Shown here: one piece after another, positions 16,890-26,538 of the stretch
Position numbering within the stretch: the stretch's first letter is position 1
Layout of the letters: each line of letters begins with the position of its first letter
Source: Chryseobacterium sp. W4I1
GTDB taxonomy: Bacteria > Bacteroidota > Bacteroidia > Flavobacteriales > Weeksellaceae
Assembly: GCF_030816115.1 (NCBI RefSeq)
Contig: NZ_JAUSXQ010000001.1
Span: 2,790,001 to 2,854,000 of the forward strand
DNA length: 64,000 nucleotides
Direction: 5' to 3'
Notes under the pieces: generated by a model
Told to the model about the DNA's origin: nothing
Databases searched by the model: none
Seen by the model: the letters and a program-made list of their open reading frames with translations, nothing else
Position numbers and translations under genes: made by a program

Positions 16890-17727
16890 GCCTCTCCAAA
16901 ATATGTAGATTGTTTGGGATAAGCCGCCAAAATATTTATCAGACTCAAAAGCGGTATATCAAGCGGGAAGATGAACTTTTGAGAATCAAGGAAATGGTTA
17001 AAGCAATACGAATGGAGCTTCCCAGGCTGGGAACCCGAAAGCTTTACTATTTGCTGAAAGAATGTTTTGATAAAGAAGATATTAAAATAGGCAGAGATGC
17101 TTTATTTCAATATTTAAAAAGAGAAAATTTATTAATTTATCCTAAAAAGAAATATATAAAGACCACTTTTTCAAAACATTGGCTCAGAAAGCATCCTAAT
17201 TTATTAAAAAACATTAAAGCAGAACGGCCAGAACAAGTTTTTGTAAGCGATATCACTTATCTGAAAACAAGGGAATCGGTATGCTATTTATCTTTAGTGA
17301 CGGATGCTTACAGCAGAAAGATTATGGGGTTCTCGGTGAGCAAAAATATGAATTCTGAAAACGTTGCAAAAGCATTGAAAATGGCAGTGAAGAACAGAAT
17401 TACCCATAATTCTCTTATTCATCATTCGGATAGAGGATTGCAATATTGTTCGGGATATTATCAAAAGGTACTTAATCAATATCAAATTCAACCTTCCATG
17501 ACGGATGGATATGATTGTTATCAAAATGCATTGGCAGAAAGAATTAATGGAATATTGAAGCAGGAATTTCTATTTAATAAAGCTAAAATAAAGATGATCT
17601 TAATGAATTGATAAAAGAAAGTATTTATCTTTATAACAATAAAAGACCTCACTTAAGCCTAAAGATGCAAACACCGGAGCAAGTGCATAAAAAATCCGAA
17701 GAAAAATATTCCTCCGGATTTAGTTAA
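16883..17727 (+). pseudogene. IS3-family transposase OrfB (DDE integrase), frameshifted near the C-terminus
   Basis: Catalytic subunit with an rve integrase core. The DDE residues lie in FVSDITYLK, IHHSDRGLQY and NALAERINGIL. The frame is normally entered by -1 slippage from OrfA; the open stretch also has a TTG at 16910. Near the end, the AAAA run at 17585-17588 appears to have lost one A: the frame stops at 17611, while the expected tail (LNELIKESIYLYNN ... PEQVHKK) continues in the neighbouring frame to a stop at 17725-17727. All three catalytic residues precede the break, but loss of the C-terminal helix usually inactivates such enzymes. Sequencing error is an alternative. Confidence 0.8.
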
Positions 17728-17779
17728 ATATTGTTTAATTATTGTCAATCTATTTTAGGACGACTCATTTAATTTTTAA

Positions 17780-19363
17780 TTAAGCCTGTGGAACATCTCC
17801 TTTCGGAGACTCATTTCCCAAGGTCATATCATCAAAATTCTTTTTCTCTTTCTTTTCCGGAACCATGACAATTTCTTTCTGAATTTCTTCCGGTCTTCCT
17901 TTTAAATATTCCGGTAAATTAAGACCGGCCATATTAAACAGATCGTTCAATGGTGGTACAGTTTTCATCATGCCTGAAACGAAATTAGCGGTAGAACCGT
18001 TTCCATCCTGTCCGTTTCCGCTGTCCCAAACCGTAATTTTATCGATTTTAATATTTTTAACAGCTTCCACCTGAGTTTTAACCAATTCAGGAAGTTTTTC
18101 AATTAACAGCAACTGGAAAGCACTGTTGGTATCGCCTCCAGCAGCCTGTACAATTTTATCATAACCTTGAGCCTGTTTGGTCAGAATTTCATAAAGACCT
18201 TTTGCTTCTGCCTCCATTTTAGCGAAAATAGCATCTGCTTCCCCTTTTGCCTGGAGTCTGATTTTCTCAGCTTCTGCCTGTGCATCAATGATGGCTTTTT
18301 GTTTTGCGATTTCTGCGTGTACTACGATATTCGCCTGTTGGGTAGAACGTTCTCTTTCTCCCCTCGCAACTTCCGCTTTCTGTTCTGCCAGGTAAGATTC
18401 CTCCAAAGATCGTGCAGCCTGTACTTTTTCTGCAGCCGTTGCTATTCTTAATGCTTCCGCTTCTTTTTCTCTTCTTTCGGCATCAGAATTCGCAATGGTA
18501 ATTTTGGCTTCGTTTTCCCCTTTTACAGCGATAGAGTTCGCCAAAGAGGTTGCAATTCTCGATTCTTTTGCCGCTTCTGCCTTACCGATGGATTCATCCT
18601 TGATGGCAGAGGCAATACTGATCTCTTTATCTTTTTGTGTGATGGCAATTTTTACGTCTCTGTCTCTTTGTGTTTCGGCGATCTGCGTATCTTTTTCTCT
18701 GTCGGCAATTGCTTTTCCTGTTTCCCCGATCTTCGTTTGCTCGGCAACACTGATGATGGCTTCGTTAATCGCTTTTGCAGCCGCTTCTTTACCTAAAGCT
18801 TCAATATAGCCTGACTCATCTCTGATATCCGTAACGTTTACGTTGATCAGCTTTAAACCGATTTTCTTTAATTCCGTATCTACGTTTTTAGAAATATTAT
18901 CTAAGAATTTATCTCTGTCTGAGTTGATCTCTTCAATCGTCATCGTGGCAATAACCAAACGAAGCTGACCGAACAGGATATCTTTGGAAAGTTCCTGAAT
19001 CTGCTCCTGAGCCAATCCCAATAATCTTTCAGCTGCATTTCCCATAGAATCCGGCTCTGTAGAAATAGCAATGGTAAATCGGCACGGTACATCGACACGG
19101 ATATTCTGTCTGGATAAGGCATTCGTAAGATTAGCCTCAATAGAGATTGGCTTCAAGTCAAGGTAAGCAAAATCCTGGATGACCGGCCATACAAAAGCAC
19201 CGCCTCCATGGATACATTTCGCTGAGGTGCCGCCCGTTTTACCGTAAATAACCAAAATTTTATCCGACGGGCATCTTTTATACCTCGAAATAAGGGCTAA
19301 AAATGTGACGAATAGTACAAGTACAATGACTAATGTTAAAATAAGACTTCCTGGTATTGCCAT
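17780..19363 (-). CDS. Flotillin-like SPFH-domain protein
   Basis: 527-aa protein with an N-terminal hydrophobic segment (residues about 5-25), an SPFH/band-7 domain at about 40-190, then a long Glu/Ala/Lys-rich coiled coil of EAxAE-type repeats (about 200-400) typical of flotillins (FloT/YqiK). It oligomerises at the inner membrane and organises lipid microdomains. The NfeD-like gene lies just upstream in the same direction, a classic pairing for the SPFH/NfeD system. The IS3 element sits right behind its 3' end and does not disturb the frame. Confidence 0.92.
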   Translation of the reverse strand: MAIPGSLILTLVIVLVLFVTFLALISRYKRCPSDKILVIYGKTGGTSAKCIHGGGAFVWPVIQDFAYLDLKPISIEANLTNALSRQNIRVDVPCRFTIAISTEPDSMGNAAERLLGLAQEQIQELSKDILFGQLRLVIATMTIEEINSDRDKFLDNISKNVDTELKKIGLKLINVNVTDIRDESGYIEALGKEAAAKAINEAIISVAEQTKIGETGKAIADREKDTQIAETQRDRDVKIAITQKDKEISIASAIKDESIGKAEAAKESRIATSLANSIAVKGENEAKITIANSDAERREKEAEALRIATAAEKVQAARSLEESYLAEQKAEVARGERERSTQQANIVVHAEIAKQKAIIDAQAEAEKIRLQAKGEADAIFAKMEAEAKGLYEILTKQAQGYDKIVQAAGGDTNSAFQLLLIEKLPELVKTQVEAVKNIKIDKITVWDSGNGQDGNGSTANFVSGMMKTVPPLNDLFNMAGLNLPEYLKGRPEEIQKEIVMVPEKKEKKNFDDMTLGNESPKGDVPQA

Positions 19364-19391
19364 AAATAGTTTTTATAAAATGGTTGATAAA

Positions 19392-19958
19392 TTAAATTTT
19401 TGAAACGACAAGAATTTTGTCATAGATGTAAGTTACTCTTACAGAATCTCCGGACGAAATTTTTTCTTTTTCTTCTGTCATTGCCGGAAGCTCATGGCTG
19501 GTTCCATTCACAGAAATCGTGATTTTTCCTTTACCGCTCATATCTGCAGGGATGGTAAGATACACTTCTCCTGCTCTACCGATCAGATTTTCCAACTTAA
19601 ATGTATTGTCTTCTGTAAGCTTCATGATCTGAAGGATAAGAATAAAGAATAAAAATATAAATCCTGCTCCAATAAGTGCTGCAACAAAGATCAGCAGTGT
19701 TTTGTTTTCTATTGATCCATAGAATGCCACACCGCTCCACCCAAATCCTAAAAGGAAATTGATCAGGTTTCTGAAAGAAAATAACTGAAAAGGGCTGTCG
19801 GCGTGAGTATCACCACTGAAATCAGAATGCATCACGTCTCCATGACTCCCTCCGACAAAAGTAAGAACCGTTTGAATTAGAAAGATAAAGCTGGCAGCTA
19901 TGGCCGTATACCAGAACCCCTGCTGAAGCGGTTCTAAGTTTTGCAGAAATTCAAACAT
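19392..19958 (-). CDS. NfeD-like membrane protein
   Basis: 188-aa protein. It has three hydrophobic segments (about residues 10-35, 60-80 and 88-112) and a C-terminal OB-fold-like domain (NLIGRAGEVYLTIPADMSGKGKITISV...). This matches the short NfeD type that accompanies flotillins and modulates their assembly. The ATG at 19958 is chosen; a TTG six codons upstream is possible but less likely. It is 28 bases upstream of the flotillin gene and in the same operon. Confidence 0.85.
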   Translation of the reverse strand: MFEFLQNLEPLQQGFWYTAIAASFIFLIQTVLTFVGGSHGDVMHSDFSGDTHADSPFQLFSFRNLINFLLGFGWSGVAFYGSIENKTLLIFVAALIGAGFIFLFFILILQIMKLTEDNTFKLENLIGRAGEVYLTIPADMSGKGKITISVNGTSHELPAMTEEKEKISSGDSVRVTYIYDKILVVSKI

Positions 19959-20160
19959 AAGATGCGTTTTTAACAAATATAATTAAAAAAAATCAACAAA
20001 ACCAATAAAAACAAATGCAAAACAGAACGTTAAGATATGAAATACGTTGACTTATATAGAACATATAAATATCCCTGTTAAGTTTACGATAAATAATCAG
20101 CCCAAATGAAAAGATGCCTTCATAAATAATTTATTTCCAATCAGTAACCTTTTTTACAAC

Positions 20161-20200
20161 AAAAAAAAGACAGGCTGAAAAAACCTGTCTTAAAAAAATA
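20161..20200 (-). terminator. Terminator of the mrp-nifU-like operon
   Basis: AAGACAGG at 20167-20174 pairs with CCTGTCTT at 20184-20191, flanked by A and T runs, just past the 3' end of the NifU-like gene on the minus strand. Confidence 0.85.
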
Positions 20201-20214
20201 TTTCGTGTAATTTT

Positions 20215-20463
20215 TTACTCTACATTGATTACTTTTTGAATCTCCGGAGCATGTTGCTTAATCGTATTTTCCACTCCAAGTTTCAGAGTTGAAAAATTAA
20301 GCGAACATCCGGAACAGTTACCCAAAAGTTTTACAAAAACCTGGTTATCCTTCACGTCAATAAGCTCGATATCACCTCCATCCTTATTCAGGAACGGTCT
20401 GATGCTTTCCAGAGCTTCCATTACTCTCGTTACTGTATCTTCGTGTGTTATATTTGTTTCCAT
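20215..20463 (-). CDS. NifU C-terminal-domain iron-sulfur protein
   Basis: 82-aa protein consisting only of the NifU C-terminal (Nfu) domain. The cluster-binding motif C50-S-G-C53 sits in the GNCSGCSLNFSTLK context, preceded by the DGGDIELIDV strand. It acts as an Fe-S cluster scaffold or carrier in the cytosol. It directly follows the Mrp-type Fe-S carrier ATPase gene, which supports a joint role in cluster assembly. Confidence 0.93.
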   Translation of the reverse strand: METNITHEDTVTRVMEALESIRPFLNKDGGDIELIDVKDNQVFVKLLGNCSGCSLNFSTLKLGVENTIKQHAPEIQKVINVE

Positions 20464-20510
20464 ATTTTTCTTCGTTCAATTCGGTTTTTTTCAAACTTAA
20501 TTGAAAATAA

Positions 20511-21620
20511 TTATTTTTTAGCTTTCGGCGAGCATCCTGCCATAGTTGAAATCTTTACCGCTTCTGTAGGAGGAAGGTTTTTATTTCTTTCCAGTAAACT
20601 TTCTACCATTTTCCTTGCTGTTTCAGTATAGATTTCTGCAATTTTAGAGCCTTCCTGAAGGGCTGCAGGTCTTCCGACATCTCCGGCTTCTCTTATACTC
20701 TGGATCAAAGGAATCTCTCCCAATACCGGAATCCCAAGATCTTCAGCAAGATACTGAGCTCCCTGCTGTCCAAAGATGTAGTACTTATTGTCAGGTAATT
20801 CTTCCGGTGTAAAATACGCCATATTTTCTATTAAACCAAGAACCGGAATGTTAATACTTTCCATCTGGAACATTGCGATCCCTTTTCTTACGTCTGCCAA
20901 TGCTACATGCTGAGGTGTACTTACGATTACAGCACCTGTCACAGGAACTTCCTGGATGATTGATAAGTGAATATCTCCTGTTCCCGGAGGAAGGTCGATT
21001 AATAAGAAATCAAGTTCTCCCCAGGCAGCATCTCTGATCATCTGGTTCAGTGCTTTTGAAGCCATTGGGCCTCTCCAGACTACTGCCTGATTGGCACCTG
21101 AGAAATATCCTATAGAAAGCATTTTTACGCCGTAATTTTCAACAGGCTTCATCATGCTCTTTCCATTAACTTCTACAGAAATTGGTTTTTCACCTTCAGT
21201 ATCGAACATGGTAGGAACAGACGGACCGTAAATATCGGCATCCAGTAAGCCTACTTTGAAACCCATTTTAGCTAAAGTAACTGCCATATTTGCAGAAACG
21301 GTAGACTTTCCTACACCTCCTTTACCGGAAGCAATAGCAATAATATTCTGGATTCCAGGAATCTGCTTACCTTTGATCTGGCTTAGCTGTATCTCGCTTG
21401 GCTCCGGAGAAACAATTTTAAGTTTTAAATGAATATCTTCTCCAAATTCGCTGGCAAAAGCCTGCTTCATTGCTGCCTCCAGCTTTTTCTTTTCGTGCAT
21501 GGCAGGTGAATGGGCGGTCATGTCAATATAAACATCATTACCCATCATCTGAATATTATTCACTAAATCGTCTACTTCTATCTCTTTAAGGAAATCTTGA
21601 ACCTGTTCTTTCGTCAACAT
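20511..21620 (-). CDS. Mrp/NBP35-family iron-sulfur carrier ATPase
   Basis: 369-aa protein. An N-terminal MIP18/DUF59-like domain (about 1-85) precedes a P-loop NTPase with the deviant Walker A motif GKGGVGKS at 99-106 and the LLDADIYGPS and DFLLIDLPPGTGD segments of the ApbC/Mrp family. It binds and transfers Fe-S clusters. It lacks the central CxxC of some homologues, although a Cys is present in the C-terminal MAGCSPKAKK tail. It is transcribed with the NifU-like gene 47 bases downstream. Confidence 0.95.
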   Translation of the reverse strand: MLTKEQVQDFLKEIEVDDLVNNIQMMGNDVYIDMTAHSPAMHEKKKLEAAMKQAFASEFGEDIHLKLKIVSPEPSEIQLSQIKGKQIPGIQNIIAIASGKGGVGKSTVSANMAVTLAKMGFKVGLLDADIYGPSVPTMFDTEGEKPISVEVNGKSMMKPVENYGVKMLSIGYFSGANQAVVWRGPMASKALNQMIRDAAWGELDFLLIDLPPGTGDIHLSIIQEVPVTGAVIVSTPQHVALADVRKGIAMFQMESINIPVLGLIENMAYFTPEELPDNKYYIFGQQGAQYLAEDLGIPVLGEIPLIQSIREAGDVGRPAALQEGSKIAEIYTETARKMVESLLERNKNLPPTEAVKISTMAGCSPKAKK

Positions 21621-21726
21621 ACTAAATATAAATTGTTCACAAATTTACGGTTTTTTTTGATAATTTAGAATCAATAAAATCTATAACCCAATGTGATAAA
21701 TAACATGACGAAATGAACTGTCGTTA

Positions 21727-21734
21727 TATTTTTG
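21727..21734 (+). promoter_or_regulatory. -7 promoter element for the 152-aa protein
   Basis: TATTTTTG matches TAnnTTTG. It overlaps the alternative TTG start at 21732 and so supports the ATG at 21774, leaving a leader of about 36 bases. Confidence 0.5.
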
Positions 21735-21773
21735 TCTTCATTTTTAAAAATAACTTTTACAACATTAAATATC

Positions 21774-22232
21774 ATGATGAATTCAAACTATTATCCCTCT
21801 AAATATGCATCTCCGAAAGGTATTTTTACACTTGGAAAAACCAGGTTCAAATGGTATGATCTTGCAGAAGATCCTTCGGTTATTTCGCCTCGGGATATTG
21901 ATAATGCCAAAATATGCATTGAAAATGCTGACGAAAATTTCCAGAATAAGGAAGATCTAGGATTTGTCATTATGCACAGATGTGGTGAAAGTTATCTGCT
22001 GCTGGTCTGCACATGGAGAAGTGAAAATGAATTATGGCAAAGCGTTTACTATAATGGGTCAGGAAAATTTGAAGTCTGGGACAGAAACAAAATTCACCTT
22101 CCAACCTACTGTGTCTGGGAGATGGGAATTGTATACCACGAATCCAAAGTCTGGAAGAAATTCCTGGGAACAGACGGGACACAAATTCATCAACAGAATT
22201 ATTTGGATGACCTTTTTGAGGGTGAGGTTTAA
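21774..22232 (+). CDS. Conserved-looking cytosolic protein of unknown function
   Basis: 152-aa protein without signal peptide or membrane segment, rich in Trp and Tyr (LLLVCTWRSENELWQSVYY, WDRNKIHLPTYCVWEMG). The alternating hydrophobic pattern suggests a beta-rich fold. I cannot assign a family. The start at 21774 is chosen because the upstream TTG lies in the predicted promoter; an ATG at 21777 is equally possible. It stands alone between the Mrp gene (divergent) and the mannosidase gene. Confidence 0.7.
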   Translation: MMNSNYYPSKYASPKGIFTLGKTRFKWYDLAEDPSVISPRDIDNAKICIENADENFQNKEDLGFVIMHRCGESYLLLVCTWRSENELWQSVYYNGSGKFEVWDRNKIHLPTYCVWEMGIVYHESKVWKKFLGTDGTQIHQQNYLDDLFEGEV

Positions 22233-22348
22233 CTTCTAATTGATTCACGAATATTAAAAAAATCAGGAACGAAACAGATTCAGTTGTAATTTTTTGTTAC
22301 ATATCCTTCTGTAGTTTTTTGATATATTCGTTGTTATAAATTGATGTT

Positions 22349-25150
22349 ATGAAAAAAAGACTGGCAGTGTTCTCATTATTTATTGCCCAGATCATTTACT
22401 CCCAGAATTACTCACAATATGTAAATCCTTTTATTGGAACCGGAGGCCATGGCCATACCTTTCCGGGAGCGATTGTCCCTTTCGGGATGGTGCAGCTTTC
22501 ACCGGATACAAGAATAAACGGAAGCTGGGACGGATGCAGCGGTTATCATTATTCGGATTCTGTAATCTATGGTTTTTCGCATACACACCTCAACGGAACG
22601 GGAGTTTCAGATTATGGTGATATGATGCTGATGCCTACCATGGGAAATGCAAGCTTAAACTCCAAAGAATATTCTTCAAAATTTTCACATACAAATGAAA
22701 AGGCTTCGGCAGGTTTTTATTCTGTTAAACTGGACAAAAATAATATCAATGTCCGTTTGACTACGACTCAGAGAGTCGGATATCATGAATATACTTTTAA
22801 CAACCCGGGAAAAGCCAATATTATTCTGGATCTTAACCACAGGGATAAGTTGCTGGAAGGTGAGGTGAAGATCATAGATGATAAAACTATTGAAGTGTTC
22901 AGAAGAAGTGAAGCCTGGGCCACCAATCAGTATATCTACGCCAGAATTGAATTTTCAAAACCGATGAAAATCTCAAAAAAAGAGGTTAATGGAAAGCAGG
23001 AAAGCAATCTTTTCACCGGAACAAAACTAGCTTTGGCTTTTTCAACGGATGTTAAAAAAGGAGAAAAGATCAGTGTAAAAGTTGCCATTTCGCCGACAGG
23101 TTATGAAGGAACTGAAAAAAATATGTTGGCAGAAGGACAATCCAATGATTTTGAAACGGTAAGAAAGCAGGCTGAAACTGACTGGAACAAAGAACTTTCA
23201 AAAATTGAAGTGAAGTCTGATAACAAGGATAAACTTTCCGTCTTCTATACTGCTTTATACCATGTTTTTACCCAACCTAATATCAATATGGATGTAGACG
23301 GAAAATATAGGGGCCGGGACAATAAGCTTTACATCACAAAAGGTTTTGACTATTATTCTGTCTTTTCACTTTGGGATACTTTCAGGGCTGCCCATCCGCT
23401 GATGACTCTGATCGACAGAAAAAGAACAGCAGATTTCATCAATACTTTCATCAGGCAGTATGAGCAGGGCGGAAAGCTTCCGGTCTGGGAACTGGCTTCC
23501 AATGAAACCGAATGTATGATAGGCTACCATTCTGTTTCAGTAATTGCAGATGCTATGGCTAAAGGGATTCAGGGTTTTGATTATGAAAAAGCATTTGAAG
23601 CGTCTAAAAATTCTGCCATGCTGGATGTTTTCGGTTTGAATGCTTATAAGCAAAACAATTATATCAGCATGGATGATGAGTCTGAAAGTGTCTCCAAAAC
23701 GGTAGAATATGCCTATGACGACTGGTGTATTGCTCAAATGGCTAAGATTTTAGGCAAAAAGGAAGATTATCTGTATTTCATGAAACGTTCCCAGAACTGG
23801 AAAAATCTTTATAATCCAAGTACTGGATTTATGCAGCCGAGAAAAAACGGAAACTGGCATGAACCTTTTGATCCACGGGAAGTGAACAACAATTATACGG
23901 AAGGAAATTCCTGGCATTACTCCTATTCTGTACAGCAAGATATTCCCGGACTCATTGCAGCCCACGGTGGAAAGGAGAAATTTGAACAGTTCATTGATGC
24001 TATTTTTGCCGCTCCCAACCAAACAACAGGCAGGCAGCAAGATGATATTACAGGACTGATGGGACAATATGCCCAGGGAAATGAACCGAGCCATCATATT
24101 GCTTATCTCTACAATTATGTAGGAAAAACGGAAAAAACAGATGCCAAGATCAAATATATTCTTGATAACTTCTATAAAAACACTCCGGACGGGCTGATTG
24201 GGAATGAAGACTGTGGCCAGATGAGCGCATGGTATATTTTAAGCTCAATTGGAATCTACGCGGTGACTCCCGGACTTCCGGAATGGCAGACGACAAGGCC
24301 ATATTTTGATGAGGTTAAAATTCATTTGGAAGATGGTACCACTAAAGTAATCACGAAGAATACCAATATATCCGAGCTCCAAAAATTGGGCTTTGAAAAC
24401 AGTAAACCATCAAGGGATTTTAAATATACACAGGTAACTCCAGCACCGGTTATTGCCTCAGACAGGATCTTCGGTTTTTCTGCAAAAGTACAGATCACTC
24501 CCCTGAATCCTGATGACAAAGTATACTATATGACCATGGATGAAAGTGATGCTAATAAAAGAAAAACATTTATCGCCTATAAAGGTCCATTTACAATCAG
24601 TAAAACCACTCAGGTTCATTCCTATTCTGAAAGAAAAGGTGAAAAAAGTTCGGTTACGGTTGCCCACTTTAACAGAAGACCTAATTATTGGGATATCACC
24701 ATCAATTCAAAGGCAACTCCACAGTATATGGCCAATGGAAAACTGGCACTGATAGACGGAATCAAAGGTGATATCAACTGGAGAAAGGGTGAATGGCATG
24801 GCTATCAGGGACAGAATTTTGAAGCTGTAATTGATTTGAAATCACCCCAACAGATCACTAAGTTATCCTCCACTTACCTTCAGGATAGCAAAGCATGGAT
24901 TTTAATGCCTAAAAAGGTAGAATATTATGCATCTATGAATGGTAAAGATTTTATCCTTCTCAAAAGCATCGACAATACGGTTGATGCTAAAGATGAAAAC
25001 GTACAGATCAAAGATTTCCAAACGGAGATTCTCCCGACTGAAGCTCGTTACATAAAGGTAAAAGCCTACTACTTCGGAAAACTTCCGGAATGGCACCAGG
25101 GCTTCGGTGGCGAAGCTTATATCTTTATTGATGAGATTTCAGTGAAATAA
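22349..25150 (+). CDS. GH92 family alpha-mannosidase, exported
   Basis: 933-aa protein with a signal peptide ending near residue 19. The N-terminal GH92 beta-sandwich starts with YVNPFIGTGGHGHTFPGA, followed by the catalytic (alpha/alpha)6 domain with WELASNETECMIGYHSV and the NEDCGQMSAWY motif containing family acidic residues. The C-terminal third holds a chitobiase C-like Ig segment and an F5/8 discoidin-like carbohydrate-binding region. GH92 enzymes are calcium-dependent exo-mannosidases that trim alpha-1,2 (or 1,3/1,4/1,6) mannose from N-glycans and mannans. No SusC/D or other glycosidase is adjacent, so it is not part of a visible PUL. Exact linkage preference is unknown. Confidence 0.95.
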   Translation: MKKRLAVFSLFIAQIIYSQNYSQYVNPFIGTGGHGHTFPGAIVPFGMVQLSPDTRINGSWDGCSGYHYSDSVIYGFSHTHLNGTGVSDYGDMMLMPTMGNASLNSKEYSSKFSHTNEKASAGFYSVKLDKNNINVRLTTTQRVGYHEYTFNNPGKANIILDLNHRDKLLEGEVKIIDDKTIEVFRRSEAWATNQYIYARIEFSKPMKISKKEVNGKQESNLFTGTKLALAFSTDVKKGEKISVKVAISPTGYEGTEKNMLAEGQSNDFETVRKQAETDWNKELSKIEVKSDNKDKLSVFYTALYHVFTQPNINMDVDGKYRGRDNKLYITKGFDYYSVFSLWDTFRAAHPLMTLIDRKRTADFINTFIRQYEQGGKLPVWELASNETECMIGYHSVSVIADAMAKGIQGFDYEKAFEASKNSAMLDVFGLNAYKQNNYISMDDESESVSKTVEYAYDDWCIAQMAKILGKKEDYLYFMKRSQNWKNLYNPSTGFMQPRKNGNWHEPFDPREVNNNYTEGNSWHYSYSVQQDIPGLIAAHGGKEKFEQFIDAIFAAPNQTTGRQQDDITGLMGQYAQGNEPSHHIAYLYNYVGKTEKTDAKIKYILDNFYKNTPDGLIGNEDCGQMSAWYILSSIGIYAVTPGLPEWQTTRPYFDEVKIHLEDGTTKVITKNTNISELQKLGFENSKPSRDFKYTQVTPAPVIASDRIFGFSAKVQITPLNPDDKVYYMTMDESDANKRKTFIAYKGPFTISKTTQVHSYSERKGEKSSVTVAHFNRRPNYWDITINSKATPQYMANGKLALIDGIKGDINWRKGEWHGYQGQNFEAVIDLKSPQQITKLSSTYLQDSKAWILMPKKVEYYASMNGKDFILLKSIDNTVDAKDENVQIKDFQTEILPTEARYIKVKAYYFGKLPEWHQGFGGEAYIFIDEISVK

Positions 25151-25155
25151 ATTGA

Positions 25156-25192
25156 AAAACAAAGCCCTTCGAAAATTCAAAGGGCTTTTTTA
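25156..25192. terminator. Bidirectional terminator between GH92 and the converging operon
   Basis: AAAGCCCTT pairs with AAGGGCTTT around a CGAAAATTCA loop, followed by T. It stands between two converging stop codons. Confidence 0.85.
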
Positions 25193-25202
25193 TTATTGAT
25201 GC

Positions 25203-25796
25203 TTATGCATCTTTCTTCAGCTTATACAAATCAAAAATACCGGGGGAAATTTTCAGGTCAGGTCGGAAAAGAGCAATCCCTTTTATAAAATGTTTTCTTA
25301 ATGAGTTTCCATTAGTAATTACAGATTCTGCTTCTATGGATAATACTTTTATTACTACTTTATCTGACGCATCATCGGGTAGATAAAAACACAAATCCAT
25401 ATTCGTATCCGTCTGATCAAGATGTATAAAAACATCATATTTTCCGTTCCCGGGATGCGGCATCAGTTGGCTGTACCGTATTGATTTTACTAAACCCTGA
25501 TTACTGTAATAGTGAATTCCCGTTCTGTCTACCGTTGTCCGGATTATTTTCGTACTTGGTTTTTCTTTTATTTTTGCAATCAGAAGCCATATGAATCCTG
25601 CAGCAACGAGTATTGCCAATGCAACAATTAAAATTTTCAGCTCAATCTGAATCTTTGAAGCTACGGTAAGCCATGCCATCAGAATGGTCATCAGCGGTGT
25701 CAATACCGCAAATATTGAAAAAAATATTTTGATAGCCAAAGTCCAGCCTTCAGATATTTTTGATTCAATAGCTGGAAATTGATCTTCTGATATCAT
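25203..25796 (-). CDS. Unknown protein with two transmembrane segments
   Basis: 197-aa protein. Two adjacent hydrophobic helices at about residues 20-45 and 52-75 form a membrane hairpin, and the C-terminal 120 residues are cytosolic and beta-rich (IRTTVDRTGIHYYSNQGLVKSIRYSQL), resembling a PH-like domain in layout. It follows the PhyH-type gene by 13 bases on the same strand and so probably belongs to the same operon. No function can be assigned. Confidence 0.65.
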   Translation of the reverse strand: MISEDQFPAIESKISEGWTLAIKIFFSIFAVLTPLMTILMAWLTVASKIQIELKILIVALAILVAAGFIWLLIAKIKEKPSTKIIRTTVDRTGIHYYSNQGLVKSIRYSQLMPHPGNGKYDVFIHLDQTDTNMDLCFYLPDDASDKVVIKVLSIEAESVITNGNSLRKHFIKGIALFRPDLKISPGIFDLYKLKKDA

Positions 25797-25809
25797 TTAA
25801 TTCTGAATT

Positions 25810-26532
25810 TTAATTCAATTTTTCAGCCCATTTCAGCTCTGGTGGCAGTTCCATATCAGAAAACTCTATGTGAATTACCCTCCTTCTTTTATCATTCGTG
25901 GTTCTGTTGGAACCGTGAAGGGTTAAAGGTTTCATAACCATAATACCGCCTTTTTCTACGCTGCAGATTCGCTCTGTTTCCGTAGTCCAGTTAATACTTT
26001 CCGGCCGGAAAATTCCTTTGGTATGAGAGCCGGGAATTACTTTCAGTGCTCCATTATTTTCGTCCGTATGATCCAGGTGAATCCTGATGGTATAGATATT
26101 TTCCAAAAAGGGCAGTGGCGGCTGAACAGCAAACTGATTCTCCTTTGTTGTCCAAGGCCCAAAACCCGAAATATCTACCTTATTATCAACCGAGATCATT
26201 AGGTCCTGATGATAGGCAACAGGCCAGTTTGAGGTTTCCGGCTTATCAAAATAGATGCTTTTTACTGCAAAATATTTTTCGCCGAAAAGTTCTTTGACAA
26301 TAGTTTTAATGGTATCGTTAAATACCAGATTTTTAATTTCAGGAATCTCTTTCAGAAATTGTCTCACGGCAAAAAGATCATCCGCCTTTCTGAAATTGTT
26401 TCTGGATCTGTCTGCTTTTTGAATTAGCCCTGTTATCTTTACGATTTCATCATCTGAAAAAACAGAATTGATTATGGTAAAGCCTTTTTCAAGAATAAAT
26501 TCTTTGTGGTTCTTTAAATATTTTTTTGTCAT
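25810..26532 (-). CDS. Phytanoyl-CoA dioxygenase (PhyH) family protein
   Basis: 240-aa Fe(II)/2-oxoglutarate-dependent oxygenase. The double-stranded beta-helix carries the metal triad HxD (AYHQDLMIS) and a distal His (PLTLHGSNRTT), with the Arg of RRRVIHIEF likely binding 2-oxoglutarate. Such enzymes hydroxylate small organic substrates. It starts 6 bases after the symporter gene, so a transported acid or amino acid may be the substrate; this is inference. Its product cannot be predicted. Confidence 0.88.
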   Translation of the reverse strand: MTKKYLKNHKEFILEKGFTIINSVFSDDEIVKITGLIQKADRSRNNFRKADDLFAVRQFLKEIPEIKNLVFNDTIKTIVKELFGEKYFAVKSIYFDKPETSNWPVAYHQDLMISVDNKVDISGFGPWTTKENQFAVQPPLPFLENIYTIRIHLDHTDENNGALKVIPGSHTKGIFRPESINWTTETERICSVEKGGIMVMKPLTLHGSNRTTNDKRRRVIHIEFSDMELPPELKWAEKLN

Positions 26533-26538
26533 TCGTTA

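Larger units (their letters stand above)
16459..17767 (+). mobile_element. IS3-family insertion sequence, about 1.3 kb
   Basis: Terminal inverted repeats are visible: CGTCCTAAAATAGGTTGACA at 16464-16483 and its near-perfect reverse complement at 17743-17762 (one mismatch). Extending to the TG...CA ends typical of IS3 elements gives 16459-17767, flanked by TTT on both sides as a possible 3-bp target duplication. Inside are an HTH orfA and a DDE orfB in the -1 frame. The element inserted between a terminator and the 3' end of the flotillin gene, apparently without breaking a gene. Confidence 0.88.
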
